NCBI RefSeq assembly: GCF_943734655.1 | Contig: NC_071355.1 | Span: 20,224,268-20,288,267, forward strand | Length of the DNA stretch: 64,000 bases | From: Sabethes cyaneus | Lineage: Eukaryota; Arthropoda; Insecta; Diptera; Culicidae | Direction of reading: 5' to 3' | Shown here: one piece after another, positions 23,900-36,242 of the stretch | How the letters are laid out: each line of letters begins with the position of its first letter | Numbering within the stretch: the first letter of the stretch is position 1 | Notes under the pieces: model-generated | What the model was told of the DNA's origin: nothing | What the model saw: only the letters and a program-made list of their open reading frames with translations | Databases searched by the model: none | Made by a program: the position numbers and the translations under genes

Positions 23900-24160
23900 A
23901 CTCTTACATGAGTTTACCCGTAAATTCGTTGAATTTAGCTTGGATAAAACTACTCAAAATGCCCTTAAAGTGTATAAACTTAGATTTTGAGTAGTTTTCC
24001 AACCAAAAAATTGGTAGTACGAACTTCAAAGTGCGTTATTTGTCACAGAGAATAATTTAATTATCGGTGGCAAGTAGGCAAAATCGGTTGAATTTTTTAC
24101 CCAAAATTTGAGTTTGTACACTTTAAGGGCATTTTAAGTACTTTCGGGTATGAAAGGGGG
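23900..24160. mobile_element. Palindromic MITE (left part of a split or paired element)
   Basis: Arms at 23920-24005 and 24085-24152 are inverted copies containing AAAATGCCCTTAAAGTGTA and CCCGTAAA/CCCGAAAG. The outer sequence ACCCGTAAAT...ACTACTCAAAAT reappears inverted at 26226-26300, beyond the ACT tract, so both may belong to one interrupted element. Confidence 0.6.
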
Positions 24161-26224
<2,064 letters not shown>

Positions 26225-26305
26225 ATTTTGAGTAGTTTCAACCTAGCTTTAGCTAAACCCGACCTATTTACGGGTAGAATCATTCAAGAGGGTACCTTGG
26301 CAAAA
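26225..26305. mobile_element. Right arm of the 23900-type MITE
   Basis: ATTTTGAGTAGTTTCAACC, AGCTTTAGCTAAA and TTTACGGGTAGAA in order are the inverse of 23920-23955. This places the LINE-like tail and ACT tract inside or between two MITE copies. Confidence 0.55.
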
Positions 26306-26857
26306 TACAACGCACTACAAATCTAATACCTAATGAGAGTGTTACTACCATCTAATTTTCTGCTCAAAACCCGTTCACGTCTTGTCCCACCCAAAGGGTA
26401 CTATACACACCTTTATTTAAATACTTTTTTCTACTATTTCTTTTGTATATTGTAAAGACAAAGAGGCTATAAAAATAATTAAATAACTCACTTCATCAAT
26501 GAGTCAAAGACAACGAGGTTGAGTCGATTATGTTAGTTCGAAAACAGGCACTGAGGAAGCCTGCAAGTCGTAGGAGAAATACGTATCTGTCAAGAATAAA
26601 ATATACATAGTAGAATTAAATTGGAAAAGTTTTCTGTTTATTTAATTTCCAGATCAAATAGTTTTCTTTTTCTGATTTTTCTATCTCTCTACCAGTACTC
26701 TCTCTCATTTATTTTTCTCGCTTCCTCTTTCTCTTTCTCCTCTCTTCTTTCTCTCTTCTCTTCTGTCACTATTTGTACCTTTCTGTTTCTTACAAACAAT
26801 TTTAAAGTGAAAACTTCTATATTTCAACTTTAGCAAAATCCCGCGAGTGTGATACCC
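26306..26857. other. AT-rich spacer, nothing recognised
   Basis: Contains a CT-rich patch (26670-26770, TCTCT and TTTCT runs). No gene or terminal repeats are evident. Confidence 0.4.
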
Positions 26858-26999
26858 TGATGATGATGATGACAATTTATTGAATTTTGCTTACAACCGG
26901 ACCACGAATTAATTTTTAAAACTCTGTCATCTTCAACTATGCCCAATAACACCTCTTTCATCCTTTACTTATTTGACTTTTTTGGCGACAATCCACTTA

Positions 27000-27410
27000 T
27001 CGAATCCATGTCTCCACATTTCTCGGTCTTGGGCTGCCGCTCCCCAGTAACCCCTAACACCTGCTGCTCTAGCAGCAGCGTCAACAGCGCTCATCCAACG
27101 GGTACGCAGTCTGTTTTCGCTGGTTTCTCATCCAACATCCTTGCTACGTGACCAGCCCATTTTAGCTTGCCGTGGTTTAGTCGCTTCACAATATCCGCAT
27201 CTTGGTTTACTTGGTATTCATGCGATTCATGATTTAAGACGCGTGTTCGCTGTTTCCACAGTTCTACGGTTAACACCGACGATACCGATGTCTCCCGCAA
27301 ACTTTAGGAGCATATGAGATTTGATGAAGATGGTTCCGATTCTCTACACGCCTGCCCTTCGAATAGCCTCTTCCAATACAATGTTGAAAAGCAAATTCGA
27401 TAGCCCGTCA
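27000..27410 (-). pseudogene. RTE C-terminal region fragment
   Basis: The minus strand gives a stretch resembling LSNLLFNIVLEEAIRRAG (RT region before the FADD box), then HGKLKWAGHVARMLDEKPAK. The latter corresponds to the LRWAGHVVRMPDDSATK segment of the RTE at 62335-62796. The FADD box itself is not readable. Several frameshifts separate the pieces. Confidence 0.75.
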
Positions 27411-27424
27411 TCTTACTTCAAACT

Positions 27425-27587
27425 AGAGATGGTCGGGTAGCGGAAAATTTGCCCGAAACCCGCACCCGTACCCGCCGGGTTCGGGTCAGGTTCGGGTATT
27501 GAAAAAAAATAATTTGCGGGTTTGGGTCGGGTACGGGTTCTTAATTTTAGTTTTTGAAACCGGGTACGGGTCGGGTCGGGTATCTCT
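27425..27587. mobile_element. MITE, CGGGTA-rich, copy 1
   Basis: The ends AGAGATGGTCGGGTA and CGGGTATCTCT are inverted. The interior is repeated CGGGT/ACCCG words. It is inserted in the RTE fragment. Confidence 0.65.
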
Positions 27588-27607
27588 ATTGACCACATTT
27601 AACACTA

Positions 27608-27745
27608 AAGATGATCGGGTACCCGGGCCCGTCCCGTACCCGTCGGGTTGCAGTCGGGTTCGGGTATCAAAAATAATAAACTTGCGGATTCGGGTCGGGT
27701 ACGGGTCGGGCTCGGGTATTCAAATTTTCATACCCGACCATCTCT
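27608..27745. mobile_element. MITE, CGGGTA-rich, copy 2
   Basis: The ends AGATGATCGGGTA and TACCCGACCATCTCT are inverted, with the same CGGGT/ACCCG interior as the copy 20 bp to the left. The telomere-like look is coincidental; unit length is irregular. Confidence 0.65.
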
Positions 27746-27789
27746 ACTTCAAACCACAGACGCGTCCGATGTTTCACCCGTTATCTAAA

Positions 27790-28053
27790 TGCTTGATTGG
27801 AACCATTAACAATAGAACGTTTTAGCCTTATCAGTTTTGTTGGAAAACCGTGTTCGAGCATAATTTGCCACAGCTTATTGCGTTTAACTGAACCGTGCGC
27901 CGCCTTAAAGTCTATAAACAAATGGTGAGTCTGCAAGTTTAATTCCCGGAATTTATCGAGGATTTGTCGCAAGGTAAACATTTGGTCCGTCTTGGAGCGT
28001 TCCTCTCGAATATCGCACAGGTATTGGCCAACAAAGGTTTCCTGTAACGGCAT
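27790..28053 (-). pseudogene. RTE reverse transcriptase core fragment
   Basis: The minus strand reads QMFTLRQILDKFRELNLQTH, then HLFIDFKAAHGSV (RT motif A; the usual second Asp region is altered to HGSV), then KLWQIMLEHGFPTKLIRL. This matches motif A and its downstream helix in the RTE elements at 61289-62332. Upstream traces (28100-28480) include a decayed region corresponding to the NKAAG-D-P-ELLK segment of RT. Frameshifts and stops throughout make it non-functional. Confidence 0.8.
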
Positions 28054-28500
28054 CAGTCTGTTCTAGGAAACAGGAAACGGGAGAATTTTATATGCATAAT
28101 TGAGCAAAGTAATACTTCGTTGATTGCTGCATTCGAGTCAATGGTCTTTTTTGTAAATAGGGAACATGAGACCTTCTAACCAGTCCGTAGGAATTTCCTC
28201 CTCAGTCTATAACTTTTAGTATAACCTAATGGATTGCGCCCGTTCTTTCAAAAGTTCGCTCCCGACTTTCAAAAGTTCAGCAGGGATGTCATCCTTTCCA
28301 ACTGCTTTGCCATTTTTCAGCTATCTCGCTGCTTTTATAACCTCGTCCAAAGTTAGTGGATCCATAGCTTGTCCATCATCTTCAGTTGTCTTCCTATTTG
28401 TGATGAGCGCTCCATCTTGTTGACCATTCAACAATGTATCGAAATGTTATTCCCAACGCCTAGCCACCTCCTTCATCCATTGCTTGGTAATTTCGCTGCC

Positions 28501-29044
28501 CATCAAACCAGATTTGCTGAAGTATATTTGCAAATTTTCAATTATTGCTTTATTCAACATGATACGTAACAAAGAAAAGGTAAAGAAGAATGCTTTTTTC
28601 GGTTATCCAGCAGCAAACCTATTGTAAACATCTCTGAACGTTTGTCTCAGTTATGCCACCGTATTTAGTTAAATAGAGAGAAAATACCGTCCTGTATTGT
28701 AAACGAATAACTTGAACCGCAATTAACGTATTATCAGTATGAGAAAAGTTTAATAACACTTCCAGGTAAACAAACAAAGGATTTTAGAAATGCTTGTTGC
28801 GTAATCAAATCATCCTTTTCCAAACCATATCATTTTCTTTTTGAACTGTTACTTAAACGGTCCGGATATTCACAATGTACCATGCGCCTCCATTAAGTCA
28901 AATGCCCATATAAATTTCAAGTTAAGTTTTCTCAAAAAAGTTCCATAGGCTGCACATATACGAGTAGTGCGGTGAAGTTCTGGATCTACAGAACTACACT
29001 ATGGTGTATATGGTTAAGCTCTAAGCCTGTGACCGATAGTGATG
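28501..29044. other. AT-rich spacer, nothing recognised
   Basis: No coding similarity, array or inverted termini were seen. Confidence 0.4.
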
Positions 29045-29645
29045 TTTCCTTGTAAGATTTAAACCATCAGACGACAATTACACATCTCCTAATGATCTTA
29101 TGTGGACAGTCGGTTAAAATATCAATTGGCTAACGTCCTCTGCATCTTACTAGTTCATTTCGACACTCCGCTTTACAGCTATTTGCAATCTTGACAGAAA
29201 TATAATTGAAACTATATAAAGAATTGCAAACAACTGCCGCAAAGCAGCAAGTGAAACATTCAAAAACTATTCTCGGATAAGGCAGTCGGTGACTTTCCTC
29301 GCTTTGGGAATTGCTGCGTCACGTCACATGCACAAATATCCCTTCATCCCTGTTTCCGTGCCGTACAACAGTTCCGAATAAATTCTTGCTGATATATGGA
29401 TGCAATCTGGCATCAAGAAAGGATGACCGCTAACTTGTCTATGACGTTTCTCTTCTAGGACATCAAATTGGACTTGATTCAATGTTCAATTCAATCACTT
29501 GAAGAGAAGGGGTGGTTTTGCACTCTAGTGTACTTCCCAAACTTGGATATTAAATTGGCATTGGTTTAAACGTCGTAAAGAATCTTCGACGGGGAAGTTT
29601 TGTTATTTTTTTGCAAACCACACTAAACAGATGGTGTGTTTAACC
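29045..29645 (-). repeat. Dispersed repeat, inverted partner of 17918-18740
   Basis: Its reverse complement starts ACACCATCTGTTTAGTGTGG at 29645 and follows the same order of blocks as 17918-18740, including CCTAGAAGAGAAACG and TGTGCATGTGACGTGACGCA. It lacks the ~180-bp insertion of that copy. Confidence 0.8.
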
Positions 29646-29929
29646 TTCTGTCTGTACAATAATATTTACGTAGTTACTTAAATAAAAGCACCGAGCTCGG
29701 CAAAATTTTGCCGAAATCTCAACAGCCGACTTTTAAAAAAAATTTATGTTGCCAAACGTTACTAAAGATCCGTAAACGTCGATATACACCATCTCAGCGG
29801 AACGGATTTCCGAATTTTCAAGTGTTTTAAAAAGTCAATTTAATGGACTGAATTATGAAATTATGCGAGGGGGACCTTTCACAAGAAGAGGTTTTCGTAA
29901 AAATATTTTGAAAAACTCGTTTTTTTCAG
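29646..29929. other. Repeat-like DNA with GGCAAAATTTTGCC palindrome
   Basis: A perfect 14-bp palindrome GGCAAAATTTTGCC near 29699-29712 is preceded by CGAGCTCG. It resembles a dispersed repeat end but no partner was found. Confidence 0.35.
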
Positions 29930-30980
29930 GTTTGTAACGTTTATATCACGAAATCCTTACCACCTAAAAAGATGTTTTCTTCTACAAAAGTATACGCGAA
30001 CACGAGATCTTCAAATTTGCGTGTGGCATTTTACAGGATCAGCGAGTAAATGGTAGCGTTTATCTAAAAAAACGATCTTTTTTGATCTCAAATTTTTGAT
30101 TTCTACTCGTATAAATCGTTTCTGTTCTCACTAAAAATGATTAGATAGACAAGATATTAAGTGAACATAGTCCGGTGGTAGATAAAATCTTAGTGAATGG
30201 TTCAGAATTCATCTACCAGGTGGTGTACGTGTACCATTTTATAAATATTGATTGCAGTTAAACAAGTTGATGACATGCAAGTTTCTTGTCTTCGGCAAGA
30301 TTGGTCAAATAGACTAGACTCATTCTATGATAGACAGTTTAGCACAGTATTCAATCACCATCTGGCGGCGCTAATGTTTGGTTTGATTTATTTATGCCTA
30401 TGAATATATAGTCTCGACAAGAGGTCGTCGTCTTCGACATTAATTCAAAATACTATATATTGCCAAGTTATGTACCTATTCAGCAGGGATGTATATTAAA
30501 ACGATTCGCAAAAATTGAACATAGTACCGGAAGAAAATGAATACGTCACTAGCGTCACCTGGTAAGTGCAACAAAATGCCAATTATGAACAATTAAGCCG
30601 TAGACAAAAAATCTTACATCTAGTCAGTATTCTAAGCTGCGAAAAAAAATTTTTAAACAAATGCAGCACCAACGCCACATAGCGATCAAATTCTGAACCA
30701 CACTATTAGCCATAGGTTTTATCTGTCACAAGACCATGTTTACTGCAGATCTTATTTATCTGTCCAATTTTTCTGCGAGCAAGAGCGATTTAAGCGAGGA
30801 GAATTCATAAATTTAAGACAAAAAAGGTTGATTATTCTCGCATTAACGCCATCTATCGAGCAAATCCTGTAAAATGCCACAAGTAACTTTAAAGATCTCG
30901 AAGATCATTAAATTATCTTTCTGAAACATCTAAAAATTCGGGAATCCATCAAGTTTTGGCTGAGATATAGCAGTTTGAAT
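29930..30980. mobile_element. Large imperfect foldback element
   Basis: Blocks on the left recur inverted and in mirrored order on the right: TGTGGCATTTTACAGGAT (30022) with its complement near 30868, GGTTCAGAATT (30200) with its complement near 30690, and GGCGCTAATG (30367) with a TAGCGTCACC-type partner near 30555. Identity is moderate. Non-coding. Confidence 0.6.
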
Positions 30981-31168
30981 TTTAGGGTCAAATTGACCCC
31001 AATGAATGTACAGACAACATAAGTTTTTAAATAAATTTGTCGCAAAATGCAAGTTTTCGGAATTTTCTGATCATATAATTCCTTATAATTTGCAGAGCTA
31101 CTAGCGTTTAAAATCTTTCATTTTTTCGTGATGCTCGTATTTTCTTATTTTTCGGAATTACCTCCTGT

Positions 31169-31366
31169 ACCAGCTACCTTTCCGAGAGACGTATGAAATG
31201 AACTTAGCATTGCCAATCTGAAACCAACGATTCGAGCGAATCACTTGGTTTATGTTCGCGTTGTTCTACCAGCTACCTTTCCGAGAGACGTATGAAATGA
31301 ACTTAGCATTGCCAATCTGAAACCAACGATTCGAGCGAATCACTTGGTTTATGTTCGCGTTGTTCT
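31169..31366 (+). repeat. Two identical 99-bp tandem units
   Basis: Units 31169-31267 and 31268-31366 appear identical base for base, each starting ACCAGCTACCTTTCCGAGAG and ending GCGTTGTTCT. The identity points to a very recent duplication or an assembly effect. Each unit contains the small inverted repeat GATTCGAGCGAATC. Confidence 0.95.
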
Positions 31367-32145
31367 CTATAGTCATTCATTCTCGACAATAGTGAATGAA
31401 TTCAAGTGTAAATCATTCAGTCATTTTGATCTGCCGACAACGGCGAACGAAACTACAATAAACGTAAACATTGCTCCAAAGTTTTAATAGTTTCCTTCAA
31501 CTAGGTTTTGAGACCTAAAATATCAGTCAAGAGCAAGATGATTGTCTGACAGCTTAGACGAGCAATCATTCAGTACTGCAATTCATGAATAAATACGGTA
31601 GAAAACTGAATTGAACGGTAGAAAACTGAGAAAGATAAACATTGCCAACAGCTCAGTAGTCATGTCCATGGTCTGACAGATAAAAGAATACTAACAGAGG
31701 TAAAACTGTATACGCAGATTGCAATTTATATTCGCCTACGTGCAGGGCTATCCATTTTTACGTGCACTAATCACGATAGCTCGCTTCATCGGAAAGATGA
31801 TTTTCAGCAGCACCATCAGCCGATCCTTCTGAGTTCGGTTGACTGACGCTTCCGCGTTAAAATATTCGTTTTGGCCAGGTGCTTCTTCACCATTGCTGAC
31901 CGAATGCTCCTACCTCCCGGGCCTAGACACGAAGCAATGAGGCCATCCTTCTCTCGATCTTTCTCTTCGGCTTCTGCTGCACTTTACGACCAAGCAGCAC
32001 CGTAGGACGGTCGGAACCAGGCTTCTGCTGGACGCTCGCGCCTTTCTACAGAAACGTCCAAATTCTTCGCTTCGGGGTGTATCGGGCTGTATGGACAAAG
32101 CATCGAGCACAGTTGCTTGGCTGTTAATTTTTTTCTGTTTTTTCC
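31367..32145. other. Unassigned sequence
   Basis: Contains ATTCATTC/GAATGAAT patches (31370-31420) and a GC-richer part (31850-32100) whose minus-strand frame is Arg/Ser-rich without a recognised domain. Confidence 0.35.
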
Positions 32146-32149
32146 AAGT

Positions 32150-32405
32150 TGGAAAAACACTAGAGTATTTTGATGCATTCAAAATCCTTCTGTTAGTAAA
32201 ACACCGAGAGGAAAAGCCATCCAGTGACACTTGAAGAAAGTTTAGGTCGTCAACGTTTTGTATGATATAATACAGTTTGAAGTCATCAGCATAAGATAAT
32301 TAGTGGCACTTGTTTAGTAGTAAATAAATATCATTGAGGTATAACAGAAATGTGGAAGCGCCCAGATGGCTTCCTTGTGGAATCCCCGATATTGTTGCAA
32401 AAGAT
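32150..32405 (-). pseudogene. Non-LTR retrotransposon RT fragment (CR1/Jockey-like)
   Basis: The minus strand reads ISGIPQGSHLGASTFLLYLND (RT motif B region), then after a stop SYADDFKLYYIIQNVDDLN (motif C, YADD intact), then in another frame CFTNRRILNASKY, matching the WCxxNRLxLNxSKC segment after motif C. It is a short internal piece of a LINE pol, related in layout to the element at 52186-53580 but a separate copy. Confidence 0.75.
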
Positions 32406-33479
32406 GTCGATTGCTAGTCGGCAGTTTTTACTGCCATCTTGCGGTCATCATCTCCTGCTTCAATCAGAGCCAAACAAAGTCTTTGTGCTACATTCTGCAT
32501 TCGCAAACATTACCTTCTGTTAGAGATTTTTTCAATTATTCGTTTCACGCTTGATTCCTCTTCGAAACATTATTCATACTATTTGGAATTCAAAGTATAC
32601 GATGGGAAATTTAGAACAAAAAAGCAAGGCAGACGGGCTTCAGTGTATCCACCAAGCTGGTGCCACCGGTAAATTTAAACAAGAACCTGGGACCAGGCTA
32701 GTAAAGTGCGAATTCAAGGCAATCACGGTTACAAAGCTCTCTAACGCTTATCTTCCAGCGAAAATCTGGCGCCCACATTCCAGCTGTCAAGTCAAGCTTC
32801 GCGGTGACATATTCGTTTGCCACCCCCGTAAGGCTAGTTGCTTCGAAGTAGGCTCGTGTTAAATCGTCTACTCTAAGCTGCTCTTGGCTTCCCCTTCCAG
32901 TCGGCTTGTTGCGTTCGCCAAAAATCTAAGTTCGATCAAAATTCAAAACAAAAAAAAAGACACGAACCACGGTCAACGTTGGATTCCCAACCCGTTTCGC
33001 GCTTGGACGGTATGGACTGGACAGGTGCTGTCGGAAGTGCGGTAATTAATTGCTTCGCTTTGAAAAGTTGAATTAGGCTACTAGCAATTTGGTGGTCGCT
33101 TTTCAGCCTATAGTCCAGGGCGGAGTCGTCAGACCAGTTCTAGTTTCCTTATAAGTTTTACGAGAGCCGTTTGACGAATCATGATTTGAGGTGTAACTCA
33201 GAAGCCGATGGAACCCCGGTAAATCGAGCGGGGCTGCTGTCTCGGCCTGCTGCTGGGTAAGATGATATCCTTTGTAAGATGTTTTGTAATCGTGCACTCG
33301 AAGTCAAAACACCAGTTTGGACGCCGATCGTGAGCCATGCTCTATCAACCTCTGCAACTTTTTCCAGCTCGCACAACGCAGCGGCTTAGTTTTCAGCCTC
33401 GTTCGAGTACATTTATGAAAGATTATAGTATTAGATGAAATAATAAACATTAATAACCAATTATCTTTCTCACCCGCTG
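32406..33479. other. Unassigned sequence, no gene supported
   Basis: Overlapping open frames on both strands lack motifs. An A-run is at 32949. Confidence 0.35.
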
Positions 33480-34020
33480 TTTGCCGGTCGCGCAGTACAG
33501 CGGGAAAAATGTCGATAATTTGTGGACAAAAACTGCCCAATGAAAGATTTACAGTTTTTGGTTTCGTTCAGTGAACCAAAACAACCAACGTTTCGTCCAG
33601 GTTTTTCGTTTTCGGTTCCACAGCATGTTCCGTGATCGCTGTCCGTGCATCACACCAGAGCTGTCGCTTACTGCTGCTGCTGCTGTTGCAGCTGTCGCCG
33701 CACCCCGGCGTTTGGTCCGGAGGACAGACTGACTAACGACTAACTGACTAACTGACTGACTGTGTGTCACACTCACACACACGCGGCACACAATGTCGAT
33801 CGATCGAACCGGCCGGCCGACGCGTCGGGCTTTAGGGCACAGCCCCGGCCAGTCAGCCAAACAGCCATAACCAACCGCAGCCACACAGTGCGCTGTTATG
33901 AAATTTTATCGACAATGACATCCGGTAACTTTATGCAACGTGCAACCGGACCGGTAGACTTGCCGGCTGCTGCTCCGCCGCCGGTGGGGAACTTTTCTTT
34001 CGCCGATGCGGGCTGACTGA
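33480..34020. other. GC-richer single-copy-looking stretch
   Basis: Contains TGCTGCTGC near 33675, ACTAACTGACTG repeats near 33735-33760 and a CCGGCCGGCC-rich patch near 33810. The plus frame 33914-34016 ends PPPVGNFSFADAG, but no splice-compatible gene model could be built. It may be a host 5' region; low certainty. Confidence 0.35.
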
Positions 34021-34204
34021 TGCAGTTATTCGGTGCGATTTCTTACAAGTGATTTCTACGACTTGTGAGTTGTTCGTTCTCTAATACAACGTCAACTGAG
34101 ATTCTTCGACTGGTTTACAGGTTTCCGCCTTCGGTTTTCTATGGGTTTGAGAATCCTCCATGTATGAGTATTTCATCTTAATCAGAATAAAAAGATCAAC
34201 AACC

Positions 34205-34590
34205 TTCGGGCCAATTTAGGTTTGAAGCCTAACCTCAAATTAAATTGGAAATTGGATTTCGAATTTAACTCAAAATTGGTCTTGAATTTGGACTTCAAAT
34301 TGATTGAGCGGGAAATGCGACTTGAAATAGGACTTAAAATTGAGCTTGAACTTCGACGTGAAATTCAACTTAATTTTGGACTGTTTAAGACTTGAAACTT
34401 TACTTCAAATTAAACTGTAAGTTGGACTTGAAACTGGACCTAAAATAAACTTGCAATTGAACTTGTTTGCTTGAAATTGGCACGAAATTGGACTTAAACT
34501 TGAACCAGTTTAAATTAGCAGCTTTACTTCAAATTGAACTGAAAGTTGGAATTTGGAATTGGAATTGGATATGAACGGAAATAGGACATG
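34205..34590. repeat. Degenerate ~12-bp minisatellite (TTGAAATTGGAC-like)
   Basis: Loose repetition of TTGAAATTGGAC with many substitutions. The complementary motif recurs at 49255-49580. Non-coding. Confidence 0.75.
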
Positions 34591-35394
34591 AAATCTATAT
34601 ACAGAGTGTTAGGTAGCTTAGTGCAGATATTTCAGGGAGTGAGAGAGGATCATATCTGACGGAAAAAATCTTTCTACGCGTATGGCCAACTCAACTCAGA
34701 GTTATTGAACATTTTTAGTTTTCGGTTTACCTTAAATAAGTTCTAGTACAGAAACTATGCAAGCCAGCTCAATTTTGTTACTTTCAAAATTGTTACAAAG
34801 CTGAGAAAATTTTGTATTGAAAATTGCTTTTGAACCTCCTACTTCATGAGATTTAGTTACTTTTTAGAAGCAAAAAGTAATGAAATAAGTGTTTCTCAAG
34901 GCATCAAATTTCTCCTAAAAATGTGTGATAAAACTGATTGCTGTTCTACACCAATTCAAAGCTCTAGTACCGTTGTACAATTCGTTCTTTGACGTAAAAC
35001 GTCTATTTTTTTAGTTTCGTCGCAATTTTTATTTTAAACGTATGGCTTTGGGTGTTGAGTTAGTATCTGAGACCGGCACGAACTCATACATCACGTATAG
35101 CATACTAGATCAATGCGTGCGACGGACACGGTTAGACGCATATGGAAAACAGTTTCGAAACTGACTTCTCGGGTCTCTCTGGGACGTATCTGAAACCGAT
35201 TGCAGTATTAAAATGTATTCTCCGGAAGCGGACATTCACCTTTGTTATGGCCTCGCTAATGCAAGTTAGTGAACATAAATCCAAAAGTGTTTGTTGTTGT
35301 TGTACAATGATTTTAAATCCGAGGCGTCTATGACAACGCACCGTCGCTTCCGAGAGGGAACGTTGTTTTTAAGCTAGCCTTCAAGGGAAGTCTC

Positions 35395-35660
35395 AACTTC
35401 ATCAGCAAGTGGCGTCAGCGATTGACCTTAAAATTTTGTGAATCATGGGAAATGATTCCAAGACAAGTATGAGGCATATTGCGGCACAGTCCCTTGTCAC
35501 CATGGAGGTGTGGAACGTGCTGAACCGGATAAAAAGGCATCCTTTCGAAACTACAGGTTCAAGAGTTGCTGCCAGCGAATAAACCTAAGCGGCTTGAGTT
35601 TTGCAAGATTATGCAAGCAAAAGTGGAGGCGAACCCTCAATTTATGAAAAACATGTTGTT
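35395..35660 (+). pseudogene. Tc1-like transposase fragment
   Basis: The plus strand reads FISKWRQRLTLKFCESW and, after frameshifts and stops, LPANKPKRLEFCKIMQAKVE followed by ANPQFMKNMLFG. The last motif sits just before the first catalytic Asp in this group, but the sequence runs into the TIR before reaching it, so the DDE domain is lost. It is homologous to the minus-strand fragment at 7905-8180. Confidence 0.65.
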
Positions 35661-36110
35661 TGGTTTTTCATACGTGTTAGACTGTGTTCATCGCACGCAG
35701 TAATCTAGTGTGCTATGCGTAATGTATGAATTCTTGCAGTTTTCAGATACTAATTCAACACCTAATACGATACATTTAAAACTAAATTGCAACGAAACTA
35801 AAAGAGATTTGCATTTTACGTCAAAGGACAGCAATCAGTTTTATCACACATTTTTAGGAGAAATTCGATAAAAATGCCTTGAGAAACACTTATTTCATAG
35901 CTTTATGCTTCTAAAAAGTTACTAAATCTCATGAAGCCGGAGGTTTAAGACCAATTTTTGGTACAAAACTTTTTTCAGCTTGCTAGCTTAGTTTTTGTCC
36001 CAGAGCTAATTTAAAAATGTTCAATAACTCTGTGACAATTGGGATTTGACCATATGCGTGAGAGGATTTTTTCATCATATATGGTCCTCTTTCACTCCCC
36101 GAAATATCTG

Positions 36111-36218
36111 CCCAAGCAACAATGAGAGTTTTATTGCACTCTTATGGCAGTTTTCATGGCCAATTTTGATCTTAAATGCCATCATAAGAGTATAATAAAA
36201 CCCAAATTGTTACCTGAG
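36111..36218. mobile_element. 108-bp near-palindromic MITE inside the right TIR
   Basis: The left half starts CCCAAGCAACAATGAGAGTT and the right half, read on the other strand, CTCAGGTAACAATTTGGGTT. Both continue TTATT, ACTCTTATG and GGCA in order. The intact left TIR of the host element (34601 on) shows the site without it. Confidence 0.8.
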
Positions 36219-36242
36219 TGTACAAGCTACCTAACACCCTGT

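Larger units (their letters stand above)
26858..28500 (-). mobile_element. Decayed RTE-clade LINE, 5'-truncated, minus strand
   Basis: The minus-strand order is RT core (about 28500-27790), then the remainder of RT and the C-terminal region (27410-27000), then a 3' end with a (TCA)n tail at 26858-26870. Two MITEs at 27425-27745 interrupt it. It is a different, more diverged RTE family from the copies at 49876 and 55720. Confidence 0.75.
34601..36242 (+). mobile_element. Tc1-like element with ~500-bp terminal inverted repeats
   Basis: The left end ACAGAGTGTTAGGTAGCTTA and the right end (other strand) ACAGGGTGTTAGGTAGCTTG are inverted. The match continues about 500 bp inward on each side, including CAGATATTTC, GTGTTTCTCAAG, TTCGTTCTTTGACGTAAAAC and GCATACTAGAT. 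TATA on both flanks is compatible with TA insertion. The right TIR is interrupted by the MITE at 36111-36218. The central 0.55 kb holds a broken transposase. Confidence 0.85.

Noticed and set aside
27425..27745. Telomere-like CGGGT repeats
   Set aside because: Spacing is irregular, both strand senses are mixed, and inverted ends show MITE structure.
31910..32230. Arg/Ser-rich minus-strand protein
   Set aside because: Its N-terminal part is the post-motif-C segment of a LINE RT and the rest has no family signature.
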